A stretch of DNA of 64,000 nucleotides from Sipunculus nudus (GCA_026874595.1 CM049306.1:19273019-19337018), one strand, 5' to 3'; numbered from the stretch's first letter, positions 51,701 through 62,597 are shown. Numbers and translations are program-made. Notes: generated by a model not told the origin, from the sequence alone.

Positions 51701-54700
51701 CAAGGCAAAATGAAAACTTTTTTATAGACCGATCACGTTTTGGAGCAAATCTATATCTGATCCCTCTTATCGGTGTGTGAACACAATATATCAAACAGAC
51801 CTTAATGAAATTAAGTGAAAATTTGTGAAAGGAAAGTCCATGGGCAAAAAATAAATAACTAGATATCGGCTAAATTGTGGGACATGTTTGAAAGCGGACC
51901 CAGTTGGAGGTGTGCAGCCTGTTGGCGATTATCAGTTTTTTTTTTACCGGGGTGGACTGGAGGGGATGCATGTCCCCCCCCCCCCTTCTAAAGTCCTGTT
52001 TCCGCCCCAAGGTTATTCAATTACACTGAGATGTAAGCATCCGTCCACTTGTGTGTAGCTCATCATACCTTGTGTTTTTTGCAGAAATTGTTTAGTAATT
52101 TAAAAAAAAGATCACCCTTTCATAAATCTTCACGATAGACTTACAGTGTAGGACAACAAGGATAGACATGCACGCCCTGGTTTTAAGGATACTCATTGTT
52201 TGTCTCATGTTTCTGTTCATTGTTTGTCTTCTGTTTGCGTTTATTGTTTGTCTTATGTTTCTGTATTGTTTGTCTTCTGCGTATTGTTTACTTGTCTTCT
52301 GCTTGTGTCTTGCTTGTCTTCTGTTTCTGTGTATTGTTTGTCTTTTGTTTGTGTATTGTTTGTCTTCTGTTTTTGTTTATTTTTTCTCATCTTTTTCTGT
52401 ATATTGTCTTTTGTTTGTGTTTAGTGTTTGTCTTTTGTCTCCTGTTTCTGTTAATTGTTTGTCTTTGTTTCTGTTTAAGAAAACGGGTGATGTCATTAAA
52501 ACAGCAATGTTGTAATAACATTTACTTCATGTTCAAAATACTCTGTTTTTGTAGTGAGGATTCTCTCATTAATTTCACTCCCAAGATAATAAACGGAAAC
52601 TGATTTAACGAAAAGGTATCTGTAACACTCAAATCATGAAATATAACCTTAAAGCCATGTCGAATGCCATTCTACTCAACATATCAAAGATGCCATCCCC
52701 GATGTAAAACACTTTGAGCATGGCCCCATTCCGCCTGTATCTTTAGTACCCTCCTGTTTTCTGATTTTCGGTGTTTTATTGTACCGTGTACCGTGTCGGT
52801 CCGTGCATCTGGTGTTACTCAGTCCGGTCCTTTTTCACCTATTTTCTGCTGTTCTGTTTGGTGAGAGTGCGACAGTGAGGGATAGACGCGCACAGAGGAA
52901 GTAAACAAACACTTCCTATTGTTTAATTGGTATGCACGTTTCGATGTCGTGATAATTTGCAAAAAAATTATAAAAAAAACTCCCTAAAAGGAAACGGCTC
53001 AGTGTGTCTCTTTCGGATTACATACCTGTTGTCAAAAATATTTAGTGAACGCTTATTTAAGAGGAACTTCCGTTGATTTTCTCAAGGTATTTTTTGACAA
53101 AAATTAAAAAAAAAATCTTAGAAAGAAATGTAATCACTTAAAGACATGCCCCTTCAAAGCTTATTCAAGTGGCTCACTGGCCATGATGCTCAGCTGAATT
53201 TAACGTGAAGCATAGAGTGTTTCACTCCTTACCCAGTGCTGATACTACAGTCGTACTGAACCCATCCCGCTAAACTACTGCTTGCAATGGGCTGTTTTGT
53301 TGTGTCCTAAGGGTGTTCGAATGTTCAGACTGATGAGTGAGGGGCACTGCGGGTGATCCTTAATGTTTTCTGATTCTTTTTCCATTGTCTGGTGTAACGT
53401 AACTCGTTTGAGCAACCTGGTCTGAGATTTTTTTTCTTGGTATGCCTTAGAGATAAACGAGACCAGTCACTAGAATAGGTGGACTTAGAAAATCTTAAGA
53501 AGTGGCTGTTGACTCCATTGTTATGCGTAGATAATATTTTTTATTTGTCTTCAAACCGGATTTGAATAACTCGAATAAAAAAGGTTACTGCCGTAATAAT
53601 ATTGTAAAGACTCGCTCACTGTCCCGTTGCGGTGAGGTCCCACTCATGTAAAACACTGGCACGGCGCATGAGGACTTGGTGGCTGTATAAAGCAAAGCCG
53701 ATTATTGCCAGCAATGGGTAAGTGGAAAGCGTTATTAAACGAATGAAGCGGGACTAATACGCAAAATGCACACCAGGCCAATTTTTTTTGGTAACAGTAT
53801 ATACTTATATAGTGATTGTATATAACAGTTCCTGGATCTAGCTTTCAAAATTGTATTAAAATACTCCTGTTTATGTTCAAGTAATGCCTGTTTGCATAAT
53901 TCAAGTCATGGTGACTGAATTACCTGAATGAAGCTATGCCTTTGAAAGAAATACATATTAAACAAAGGGGGGGGGGGGGCGCCAATGTTTACGGTGTTAG
54001 AGATGTTTAAATTATTGCTATTGCCAACGTAATCTTAAAAATTGATGTGACGGTGTCAAAGTTCTTGCTCTTTCAATCGACCTAAAATACTTACTATTGG
54101 AGAAAATATTGCTTGTCCACGTCCTGGCATATTGACTGATGTTTTTGAAGATCGATTCCACATTAAATGCCAGTACCATGGGTATACAGACAATATATGA
54201 AATATATGAGATTTAACGGTTCCTTTTGCGACACTGAAATTTCTCATTTTGTTCATCGGTTCATCAGCTTATCATGGTGAATGAATGAATGAATGATTAG
54301 ATGAGGCACGTTCTTCCTTTTATGATTCATTTGCAAAATATAACTTCTATAGCTCTTGGTCGCTTGAAAGATTTCATGACGAAAACCATGTGTGTCACGT
54401 GTCTTACAGACATAGATCATAATTTTGGGGTTTCCAAAGAAAACGTTGCCTATACCTGTACTCATGATGAACTTTCAAACATTATTAATTTTAATGTGCC
54501 ACAGTAAAGGATGTTGAGCTTAGAGATCTGTGGCACGTTTGTTGTAATGATATAATCTGAAAAAATGTCTCATTGTGATGAAAATATAGGTTTCATGGAA
54601 GAAGTCCGCGTGCAGCTCGTCATAAACATTACCACGAGACAAATGTTTCACCGTCAGCTGGTTAGAGCTTTCATGACAATATTGTGTAATAAAAACTGTG

Positions 54701-55133
54701 AAATGTGTACTGTTTATATTCTTTTCGGCAAGGAAACATTTGTGTCATTTTGCCCAGTTTATTGACAAATAAATGAATGTATTTTAACTCATACATGCCA
54801 ATACATGGAATGGAAACTTAATCAAGGCGGTAAATATAATAACAAGGCTGGAATTTAACCCAGCATTTTTTTTATTTAAAGTGGATTTAACATAACGATA
54901 TAGTATCTTATTTCTGTTGCTGCTGTTTTTATATCTGCTTATATATAAATATAAGTACTTACTAAACACTTATAATTTTATTTCTTCACCACTGTTAAAC
55001 AGATATTTACAACACCTGATGATGGCGTCGTTTAACGCCGTATGAAAAATAAGAAGCACCTGTCTGTCTGTCAGTCTCTCTGTCTCTTTCTCTCTTACTC
55101 TCTCAAATGACTATTCGACGTAGCTGTATAGAA

Positions 55134-55178
<45 letters not shown>

Positions 55179-55184
55179 ATACAT

Positions 55185-55274
<90 letters not shown>

Positions 55275-55616
55275 GTATGTACACTTTTTAAAAAATAAAA
55301 TTCAACGGTATCCTGTTACGAAAAACGTAGTTAGCATCAATCTGCCTGCATCAACTTAATTTTGAACTCCTCAAACGGAAATAAAACGTTTTATGTACAT
55401 ACCGATAATTTGGCTCCATTGGGCGATCGGCCTGTATCGTGGATAATCCTTTGGGAAAAGTCGTACTGACCAGTGTCCCCGAAAGTAAAGGTTATACACT
55501 GCGGCCTGGTTGCTGGGGCAACGTGACGAATCCTCTTTCCCGGTCTCTGCTCTCAGAGACGATACATACGTCACGAGAACAAGCACAAAACGTATCGTAC
55601 AGACCGCAGACCGCAT
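32535..55616 (-). CDS. SPON2: Spondin-2/mindin-like secreted matrix protein, complete four-exon gene model
   Basis: Joining (minus strand) 55616-55403, 40704-40493, 35148-34743 and 32791-32535 gives 1089 nt, 362 residues plus TAA, with GT-AG borders and matching phases throughout. Order: signal peptide (about 1-23), spondin domain (about 31-250) with the family hallmark VPSPDWFVG at 150-158, and one thrombospondin type-1 repeat (282-333) with WSQWSPCSRTCG. WxxW suits C-mannosylation and CSRTCG suits O-fucosylation. A 29-residue basic tail without cysteine follows. Human spondin-2 is 331 residues with the same order; F-spondin differs by a reelin domain and six TSRs. Mindin is an extracellular matrix protein acting in cell adhesion and as a pattern-recognition opsonin in vertebrates; its role here is inferred. 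An in-frame TAA precedes the ATG. Confidence 0.92.
32981..34724 (-). mobile_element. Hairpin-ended element B (1.7 kb), fills most of spondin intron 3
   Basis: On the minus strand it starts at about 34724 with TTTTAGGTCAGCTGACTTTG and the CTGAGCTATAG arm, then a GTCC/GTCT microsatellite. It ends at about 32981 with CAGCTGAGCACCGTGACCC then ACAGGTCCCTTGTTT. Inside are a 14-bp poly-C on the minus strand, a 165-bp-type unit as at 2113-2940, and units of the DR1-bearing core as at 14724-16468. A perfect DR1 (TGACCTTTGACCT on +) is at 33770-33782. Confidence 0.65.
34480..34493 (+). repeat. Poly-G run (14 G)
   Basis: Homopolymer within element B; a second, 9-G run lies at 34333-34341. Confidence 0.9.
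34743..35148 (-). CDS. SPON2: Spondin-like exon 3: second half of the spondin domain
   Basis: The acceptor TTGTGTTAG precedes GTATCGATG; the donor GTATTC follows AAA-G. It encodes SRLVPSPDWFVGLDSVELC, then TSKSPSHPAGSFYYPLRSSL and TVVLKLQYVY, the conserved core strands of the domain, then an acidic linker (NDLNDTNEDILADEQQ) to the TSR. Confidence 0.93.
35196..36105 (-). mobile_element. Hairpin-ended element C (0.9 kb), start of spondin intron 2
   Basis: On the minus strand the 5' end at 36105 reads TTTTAGCTCGGCTGACTG then AAGTCATCTGAGCTATAGCG; the 3' end near 35196 reads CTGAGCGTCATGACCC then ACGGGTCACTTGTT. The interior has two related ~250-bp segments, each with GGACCTCTCTGGATGTAAAG on the + strand. 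It is the shortest bounded copy. Confidence 0.7.
38688..38716 (+). repeat. Poly-C plus CCCA microsatellite
   Basis: Sixteen C followed by ACCC repeats; 17 bp upstream lies another 11-C run. Confidence 0.9.
39701..39762 (+). repeat. (TA)31 microsatellite
   Basis: Uninterrupted TA dinucleotides in spondin intron 2. Confidence 0.95.
40493..40704 (-). CDS. SPON2: Spondin-like exon 2: first half of the spondin domain
   Basis: The acceptor CATTTCTTACAG precedes it; the donor GTAAAT follows AAG. It encodes GRTHDGSYVLWRENNVSSPI, RQFLMYGRSYQLAAELQGK and GVHDVFSISPIRSGFGN, aligning with the conserved HSSDYSMW...HEVF region of the family. Confidence 0.93.
40705..41751. other. Spondin intron 1, proximal part; dispersed repeat and 22-C run
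   Basis: Poly-C at 41347-41368 is the longest in the window. The 40935-41095 segment (GACATCTGGCGGCA-GTCAGA) recurs at 59391-59560. No exon was seen. Confidence 0.55.
41752..42351. mobile_element. 600-bp element with ~150-bp terminal inverted repeats
   Basis: The left arm (CACAGGCGCTTGAATCCCT...) and the reversed right arm (CACAGGCTCTTGAATCCCT...) match for about 150 bp, including AAATCAGGTCAAAC-ACCC, GTGTTATCACTTGTA and ATGACAAGG-AGGCAACTC. The candidate target duplication CTGAC flanks it at 41747-41751 and 42352-42356. No ORF is inside, so it looks non-autonomous. Confidence 0.75.
42352..46340. other. Spondin intron 1 middle part; AT-rich, dispersed-repeat fragments
   Basis: An (AT)n tract lies at 43447-43469. 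The 45905-45985 segment is a reversed copy of the repeat at 10658-10730. Several overlapping ORFs at 45600-46080 fall in this repeat and show no domain. Confidence 0.5.
46373..46903. mobile_element. 530-bp TIR element (candidate MITE)
   Basis: The left end TTGCAACCACTAT pairs with right end ATAGTGGTTGCA. Sub-terminal words CACTATTGTAATAA/TTACAATAGTGACCG are repeated in both orientations (46380-46480, 46640-46670, 46838-46872). No ORF was recognised. Confidence 0.5.
46990..48048 (+). repeat. 1-kb AT-rich minisatellite (GTATTAAA / CAGTATAAAA words)
   Basis: Degenerate units of about 25-30 bp built from AAGTATTAAAGTATTAAAAC and AGTATAAAAAG, with almost no G or C outside these words. It lies inside spondin intron 1. 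Confidence 0.85.
48049..50210. other. Spondin intron 1, no exon recognised
   Basis: AT-rich; small ORFs without domains. Confidence 0.5.
50211..50659 (+). mobile_element. 450-bp element with left-end hairpin and GC-rich TIR
   Basis: The left end TCCCCCGCCG (50213-50222) folds onto CGGCGGGGGA (50239-50248), and GGCGGGGGAC at 50648-50657 is an inverted copy of the end. Inside are two ~140-bp tandem units sharing AATAACTCGAAAAGAATT-type and ATGGATGACCTTGATGCATT words. Same architecture as 14046-16643. Confidence 0.65.
50830..51111 (-). repeat. SINE-like dispersed repeat, copy B with poly-A tail
   Basis: On the minus strand the head has a tRNA-like B box (GAGTTCGAATCTC, 51047-51059) and an A-box-like GGTGGTCTTGGGACAGAGC. 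The tail ends in a poly-A (T-run at 50831-50842 on +). The body matches copy A at 9335-9640. Confidence 0.75.
51112..52192. other. Spondin intron 1; repeated segment and poly-C
   Basis: The 51217-51300 segment (AAATATAACTTTACAGCCCTGTC, then GATATAAAACCCTTTG) has a diverged second copy at 52638-52720. A 12-C run lies at 51974-51985. Confidence 0.5.
52193..52470 (+). repeat. T-rich minisatellite (TTGTTTGTCTTCTGTTT)
   Basis: About 11 degenerate units of 20-26 bp built from ATTGTTTGTCTTCTGTTT; it produces Cys/Leu/Val/Phe-rich ORFs in all three + frames, which are not genes. Confidence 0.85.
52471..55055. other. Spondin intron 1, distal part
   Basis: A 13-G run lies at 53967-53979. An isolated reversed 3' end of the hairpin family (about 53164-53197, CAGCTGAGCATCATGGCC on minus) has no partner 5' end nearby. 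No exon was recognised. Confidence 0.5.
55061..55272 (+). repeat. Compound microsatellite (CTGT)n-(TC)n, (AT)n-(AC)n-(AT)n-(AG)n
   Basis: (AT)n 55137-55172, (AC)n 55182-55206, (AT)n 55206-55239, (AG)n 55239-55272, preceded by CTGT/CTCT repeats at 55061-55104. It ends 130 bp downstream of the spondin exon 1 donor. Confidence 0.95.
55403..55616 (-). CDS. SPON2: Spondin-like exon 1: signal peptide and domain start
   Basis: The ATG at 55616-55614 is the first after an in-frame TAA, with A at -3. It encodes MRSAVCTIRFVLVLVTYVSS, a typical secretory signal, then YNLYFRGHWSVRLFPKDYP and RPIAQWSQII, the opening strands of the spondin domain. The donor GTATGT follows one base of a Gly codon. Confidence 0.93.
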
Positions 55617-57169
55617 TGTTTTAAGATATTATTTTAAATTTTAATCCTTCTGTTGATGTATATGCGACGGGCAGCTGACTGTGTATCCGTTCTTCTATGG
55701 TGGTGTCTGAAATTACATTAACATCCACCGGAAGAAAGAATTTTAACGATATATTTTACTCCATGCCAGCCCGTGCGATGCTCTTTTGGGAGAGTTCTTG
55801 AAGTTTTTTATGGGTCACGGACCTTATGTGAGAGAGAGCCTTGGGCTGCTTCGGTTTACATACACACAGTTGGAGCTATGCCAAAACGTTTATCGCTAGA
55901 AAGCAACTCCTGCAAGTAAACTGCGCACTTCAGCATGCAATTCATCTAAACGTTTTTATGTGTTCTTCCCAAAGAAAAGCAAGAATCTAGTGTCAGTTGC
56001 GTTATTTAAAACACATTTGCAATTACGGTATTGTCTTTAGTAATACATCCGCGTGAGTACTCCTTAAATAGCTATGACAGCGTTGACGAAAAAATGTACA
56101 CTGCGAAAGCGCATGCCTACGCCAAATAAATGTCGCGTGGCTCGTAAAGCCGTATATAGTTGTGCGTAAATGCTTCTATACGGATTCTTTATTATTCCTG
56201 CTGCGTGTCCTTATGGAAAATAAAGCATAACGAATGTAGCCTTGGTTTCTCACGTTATAGCTTCAGACCGGGTCCGATTTTTCAACTGGATCCCGAATCC
56301 GACTGTCCATGCAGTCTAGGTCCAGTGTCCACTTTCTGTTCAGATCCGAATTTGCGACTCAGATCCTAATTTAATCTAACCACTTTAAATGTTCACATTC
56401 GATTCTCCACTGACCGCCCGCTATATCCTAAACACTTTCATATGTTTTTCGCCTCCATGTCCGGATTTTCTTTTTCTTTATTCTTTTTTTTTTGTCCCAA
56501 AGCTAACTGGGGAATAAGGATCCATCCACAGAAATGCCTTTATTCCGGTAGAAGGAGAACAGGATTGACTCTTTGTCCCCGATCCTATTCATCGTCCATA
56601 ATATAATGACCGATGTAAGCCTTCGGTTTTGATACATATGTCTGCGAATGCGCGCTGTGTGTGTTTCTATTTTATTTGAACGATGAATCTGCTTTTTTTC
56701 TGTGTCACAACCTGTAAACATTGCGTCATTCCTTACGTCATTAAATTAATCATAAACGTAAGCTACTGATCGCGGACTCTTTGCTGTGATGTTGTGTCGG
56801 GAGCTGACAGGTCAGCCTCACCTGATACTGTCACTCAGGCCAGGCTGTGCTGCTCCAGAACATGTGTTGCTGGCACATGCACAGATATGTAATTGATGGA
56901 AACAGTTCATCTTCCACCTGTACAAAATAAGCTCTAACTTCACCCGGGGACTTACATTGACATTACACAAATATTTTCTGCATAAAGACACTGATTCATT
57001 GCAGGTCATAAACCTTATTATGGCAAGGTCTTAAGCACAAAGCTAATCCCTTGCAAAAGTTATTCGTTTAAATTTTTTATAAGCCTCCTGTTTTTTTTTC
57101 AATAAGTCATATTAATATAAATAAAGCAGTGTCATTTTGAATATACCCTTGACATATAATATTTGGAAA
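55617..57169. other. Upstream flank of the spondin-like gene
   Basis: It should contain the promoter and any 5' UTR exon; no element can be assigned with confidence. No other gene was recognised. Confidence 0.5.
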
Positions 57170-57171
57170 TA

Positions 57172-57323
57172 CAGTAGAACCTCTGAATTACGGACAGTGA
57201 CGGGACCGGACATTTTGCCACAAAACAGAGGTGTCCTTAGTGGGAAGGTTATAAATTTGCCGTAATTATATTACTGTAGATTTGCCCATAGTACAGAGGT
57301 GCCCGTAATGAGAGGTTCCACTG
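57172..57323. mobile_element. 152-bp MITE with TA target duplication (Tc1/mariner-type)
   Basis: The ends CAGTAGAACCTCT and AGAGGTTCCACTG are inverted copies, extending to TACGG-CA / GCCCGTAAT. TA lies directly outside both ends (57170-57171, 57324-57325), the duplication typical of Tc1/mariner elements. No ORF. Confidence 0.85.
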
Positions 57324-57325
57324 TA

Positions 57326-58835
57326 GATCAATTTCAGGAATTGTGTCCGAAAATAGGGACACGCCTTTTTTGGTAAGCAAATCAGCGATTTAGCTAGTAA
57401 GTGAATTATTGAAACAATGAGTAAGTCTTTCAGTTTGGAAACCTTGGTGAATGGCTCAGCAGTTCATCATATTTTGTATGCTGTATTAAGAGAGTGAATG
57501 CATGTTACCAACATCAATTGACCATACAGTTTGACAAGCATTAGTGTTTTATACTTTGTATAAAAAATTATTGTGCATAATTTGTATATAAAGGGCTCAA
57601 ATAAATAAATATTAAAATAAACCAAACAAATATTTTTATTACCTAGATTCGCATGTTAACTTTTTATACCTTGTCAATTCTTATTTTTATCAATGGCAGA
57701 CGAACGTTGTTGAAAAATAGTGCGGCACTCGTGTGTGAGAAGTGACGCGTATTATACATAGGATAAGCTGATAATGTAAAACCCAGCATGTCTAGATCCA
57801 GTAAAAAAGTAAAAAACCTACAAAGAGGATAAAAAGAAAGTAAAAAATTATGAATTGCTTCACAGATCACATTTCATTTATAACTACGTACACAGATACA
57901 TACAACGGACGATGTTCACAGGCTTGTAGCAAACGCTGATATTGTCAGTTTGGTGAAAATATCAGATTGTAAAAAAAATTAAATCCTTGGGTGTAACTGC
58001 CCTAGTTCGGGTGCAAATAATATGTGTAACTAACGCAAACAACAATGTCACATGTCGTTAGCATTTATCATAAGTGCTAACACATGTCTACCAGGGCCTT
58101 TGGTATGTCATTCGGAAGTTTTCTTGTTGTTGCATAATTTTCAAAATAATGTCTTTTGCAATTTACGGCAGTGTATATGGCATCGCATAAACGTGCATGT
58201 ATAGCTTCGTGTAAACTTTGATCGACGAAGAAAGAAAGAAATTGTTCAACGTTGTGTCCGCGCATGTGACTTGTCAATCTGTTGGAGCATGCGCTTTGTG
58301 GTTATGAACTGACATTTCCTGTTTTCTTATTGTCAATCCCCTAATGACGCTACCTTCACAACAAAAGCAAAACTTGCATACAAAAACATACAACAATAAG
58401 CATATACAACGCGCAAAAAATATCGACCAGTAATCAACATTTTAGTGGAACAAACTTTCCTTTTATTTTGGGAACTGAGAGATACTATACGTATAATAAC
58501 CTACCCACATCAGTCGAGATCAAATCGCTTCGCGCCGGGTTCATATTATTTCTCCTAGGATACAAGAGGGACACACATGGATACATTATTAAAGGATAAA
58601 CATCAAATGCATTGAGAATAAATTGATTCGCGTCCTTTTTACTGCCTTATTACCTCAGCCAACGAATATGAACGGAAGCTATTTTTTAACAAGGTTGCTT
58701 GTACTTTCTATTTGTGCCTCCCAGCTTGTGCTTGTTTTTAAATACTATATTTGTTGTCTTTCCTGTAAATAAAATGTCAATGCGTATGGATGCATATTTT
58801 TTGTGTATTTTGTTACGGGGTGACATAAAAGCGGA
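57326..58835. other. Intergenic, nothing recognised
   Basis: AT-rich sequence without a convincing gene or repeat boundary. Confidence 0.5.
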
Positions 58836-58940
58836 CCGAACTGTCTCGCTAGTGAAGCTGGATATTCTAGCGAAGCGGTTGGTACGCCGGATTTGTACGC
58901 CATGGATTCGAATCCGGGATCGACCAAATGTATTCCCTTG
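58836..58940 (+). repeat. tRNA-like sequence (SINE head or pseudo-tRNA)
   Basis: TCTAGCGAAGCGGTTGGTA resembles a tRNA A box/D arm, and GGATTCGAATCC (58911-58922) is a B-box-like T arm followed by CGACCA. Acceptor-stem pairing is poor, so a functional tRNA is unlikely. Confidence 0.5.
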
Positions 58941-60556
58941 AACAATTAGTCTTCGTAACAATTTACATGGAAAGAAACGGCAGCTTGTTCCGATGATATA
59001 TATAGGAACTGGTACCCTAAAAATGAAGTTGACACAGTGGGTCCTTTGGCTGGGAACAATTTATTAAATTTGACACATTGGTTCATTTTATCTCTTTAAA
59101 TCTATGACAGTTTTAAGCAATGTGCCTTTTTTAGAATTGGCAACGGATGAATAATTGATTAAATTATCCGGCGTCGGATTAGGTATGCTCATGTTAAATT
59201 GTATCATGTTTCTTCTGATTTGTGAATCTGTGTGCAAAGATGACCACTACATTCTTCATTTGCTGCAGTGGCGTCAAATTATTATCGAGGGTGGGGATGA
59301 CCCGCAGGCAGGGGGTGGGAGGGTAATCAAAGTTGGAACAACTGTTTATATCTACAGGTTTGTGGGGGCAAGAATAATCAAATTCAACAAGGACATCTGG
59401 CGGCACGTCAGAAGAACCAGAGTTTTGCAAAGGGCGTTATGCATTTCCGCATATATGTATTCAATCACCTAAAAGATTACATTGTTTTTCTGTTTGCAAA
59501 ACATTGACGTGTGTACCATGTTTATTTACAGTTTGCAGATAAAAAAAAAGTTCATACACCCGTGACGGATATGTGGTTAAACCTTTCTTGACACTACATT
59601 AATTTATGCATAGAGAGGAAGCCAAATCTTACATAAATTCTATAGGAAAGGCAGGTGAAGATCTGGCTTTAACTGTTTAATCTCTAAAGGCAGAACAACG
59701 GTTTGTTAAGTCGTAGTTGGGATTTCTTTTCTCGTTTGCGAGTTGAAGAAACAATTTCTCTGGACAGGTGTTGAAATTTTCTGATTTTTGGATATTCGTA
59801 TATAAATCGTAGGACATGGGCGTGATCATAAAAGCGTTATTCCGCTTTAAACGATGCCTATATACATGTCCTTTTATAAGAAACACTCTCCGAAGATAGA
59901 TTATCGCCTGGACATGGTGGAATACTTTCGTGTTGCATTTTATCTCCCTTCTAGGATATCCTAACATGTTTATATCTACCGTTTTCTCGAAACCGCTCAT
60001 GTGGGCTACCATATTGCGTACACAATAAAACCCGGATGTCACACGTCGGATGTCGAAATTATGGGGATACCGCGAGTTGTTCAAAATAAAACATGATTAT
60101 GTTTCAAGAATGGGTGGTTATGATTCAACAGTTTACTTTTGATGACTTTAAAAACACGTTTCCCTTAAACTGCATATTAGTGTCATATTGGAAATTATAT
60201 TTAAGGGTTTATGAATGGTCTTTGCACATTAAGTCAACAACTAACAAACAATTAAAACAAACATATGGAAAACATCAACACAGTATGACGAACTCAGTAT
60301 GGAACGTTAACTTTTTCTAAACTGTAATAGTACGCTACCTGCTGAAATCATAAACATCGTGGGAGATTGTTATCTAAGCAAAGAAGAAAAGAGTTCTTTT
60401 TCGAAGGAAGCGAAGCAGCAGTTATCTTGAAATCCACACAGCCTGGCACCACCAGAAGGTAACGTTTATAAACACAGCAGTCATAAAACCATGATGCGTC
60501 AATGTCTATGGAGACAGCGCTTCAGGGCTATATAGAATGGTTCCATCTGTCTATCC
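58941..60556. other. Intergenic; dispersed repeat and an orphan ORF
   Basis: The 59391-59560 segment is a diverged copy of the repeat at 40935-41095. A 135-codon minus-strand ORF (59677-60084) has normal complexity but no recognised domain or splice context. Confidence 0.45.
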
Positions 60557-62597
60557 TTTTTAGCTCAGCTGACTGGAAGTCATCTGAACTATAGCGATCG
60601 TCCTTCGTCTGACGTCCATCCGGTTGTCCGGCCATCCGTCTGTTAACAGGGCACAAATCGTAACCTTTAGACCAAGAAACTTTAAACTATACATCCAGGG
60701 AGGTCCTAGGCAGATCTCTTTCGAAACCTGAAATTAGGTCATGGTGACCTATATTTTTGTGACCTACGGGCCGAAAACATGATTTTGAGCACCCAGAGGG
60801 GCAGACGGGACACAACTTGTATAAATAAGGCCTAGTATCCTCTAACGTAACATTTAGGGAAGTCCTCGGCAATGTCCTTAAAAATCTGAAATTAGGTCAT
60901 TGTGACCAATATTCTGCGACCTATAGGAAAAAGATGTCATATGAGCACCCTGAATGTCAGATGGACACAAATCGTATCTGTTAGACCTAGAAACATCTAA
61001 GTGTTCATCTAGGGAGGTCCTAAGCAAATGTCCTTGAAAACCTTAAATTAGGTCACTGTGACCTATATTCTGCGACCTATAATAAAAAGATTTCACATGA
61101 GCACCTTGAATGTCAGATGGGCACAAATCGTATCTGTTAGGCCTATAATCGTCTTACCCAACATCCTGGGATGTTCTAGGCAATTCTCCTTGTAATCCTT
61201 AAATTTGGTCACCGTGACCTACATTTTGTGACTTAAGGGCCGAAACATGCTTTTGAGCACCAAGACAGTCAGACAGGACACAAATTGTATCCATTAGGCC
61301 TAATATCCTCTAATGTAACATACTGTTACGTCCTGGCCAAATGTCCTTGGAAACCTGAAATGAGGTCACAGTGACCTAATTTTGCGACCTATAGGAAAAT
61401 AGGGGCCAAGACAGTCAGACGGGGCACAAATTGTATCCATTAGGCCTAGAATCCTCTATCGTAACATTCGGGGAGGTCCTAGGCAAATGTCCTTGGAACA
61501 TGAAATTATGTCACTGTGACCTATGGACCGAAAACATGATTTTGAGCACCCAGACAGTCAGATGTGGCACAGATTTTATCCATTAGACCTAGAATCTTCT
61601 GACTTAATATTCTGTGACAGCCTCAGAAAATGTCCTTTGAAACCGGAAATTAGGTCATGGTCACCTATATTCTGTAACCTATCGGGAAAGTGTCATATTA
61701 ACACCCACACAGTCAGAGGGGCACAAATTGTATCCATTAGGCCTAGAAACTTCAAACATAAAATCCAGGGTGGGCCTAGGCAAAGGTCCTTAAAAGCCTG
61801 AAATTAGGTCACTGTGTCTTATACTGCAACCTACAGGGAAAAAGGAGTTGTCAGATAGGCAAAAATTGTATGCATTAGGCTTAGAATCATCCAAGTAGTA
61901 ACATCCATGGACTTTATAGGAAAATCTCTTTGGAAACCAGAAATTAGATCGTGGTGCACATGTTATATTCTATGCGCTATGAGCCACATAAATTAGAGCA
62001 CCCAGACAGACAAGGTACAAATTGTATCTTATCTATTTTTCTTTGAACCTTCTATTGAAAAAAAACTAGGGAGGTGTTGGCAAATCACCTTTGAATCCTG
62101 AAATTAAGTAACTTAATTCTTATAATATGTCAAATACATTCAGATAGGGCATAAATTGTATCCTTAAGCCCTGGAATCTTCCTACACAACAACCAGGGAG
62201 ATCTTGGCAAATCCCGCTGGAAACCTGCAGGTGACAGGCCAAGAACATGATTTGAGTACCTTTAACATCAGATGGACCATGGGTACAAATTGTATGCATT
62301 AGGCCTAGTTCCTGGGCAAATCTCCTATGAATTATAAAATTAGGTCATGGTGACCTATATTCTGTGAGCTGGGACCAAACAAATGATTATTAGCCCCCAG
62401 ACAGACAGGGTATAAATTGTATCCATTTACCTCCGAACCTTCTATGAATCCTGAAATTTTTATATTTTTGTCCATTTTTTACAAAGTAACATTAGCCAGA
62501 GGCTTTTCTCACAGACAATATATAACATTTATAACAGACATGAGTACCCAGTCAAATTCCGCTGCGCGTCATGGCCCATGGGCCATGGCACTTGTTT
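60557..62597 (+). mobile_element. Hairpin-ended element D (2.0 kb) with ~11 tandem units
   Basis: 5' end TTAGCTCAGCTGACTGGAAG then TCATCTGAACTATAGCGATC; 3' end CTGCGCGTCATGGCCCATGG then GCCATGGCACTTGTTT. A GTCC/GTCT tract follows the 5' hairpin. The core (about 60640-62420) consists of ~100-170-bp units with ATTGTATCCATTAGGCCTAG, CCTAGGCAAATGTCCTTGGA and GAAATTAGGTCA-TGTGACCTA. No protein is encoded. Confidence 0.7.

Noticed and set aside
52196-52603. 135-codon ORF rich in Cys, Leu, Val and Phe
   Set aside because: It is a reading of a T-rich minisatellite; all three + frames give similar low-complexity peptides.
55107-55298. ORF with Tyr-Ile, Thr-His and Arg-Glu repeats
   Set aside because: It is a direct reading of the compound AT/AC/AG microsatellite.
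58836-58940. Functional tRNA gene
   Set aside because: A- and B-box-like words are present but the acceptor and anticodon stems do not pair properly; a tRNA-derived repeat is more likely.
59677-60084. 135-codon minus-strand ORF as a gene
   Set aside because: Composition is unremarkable, but there is no recognisable domain, signal or splice context; in AT-rich DNA of this length one such ORF is not surprising.
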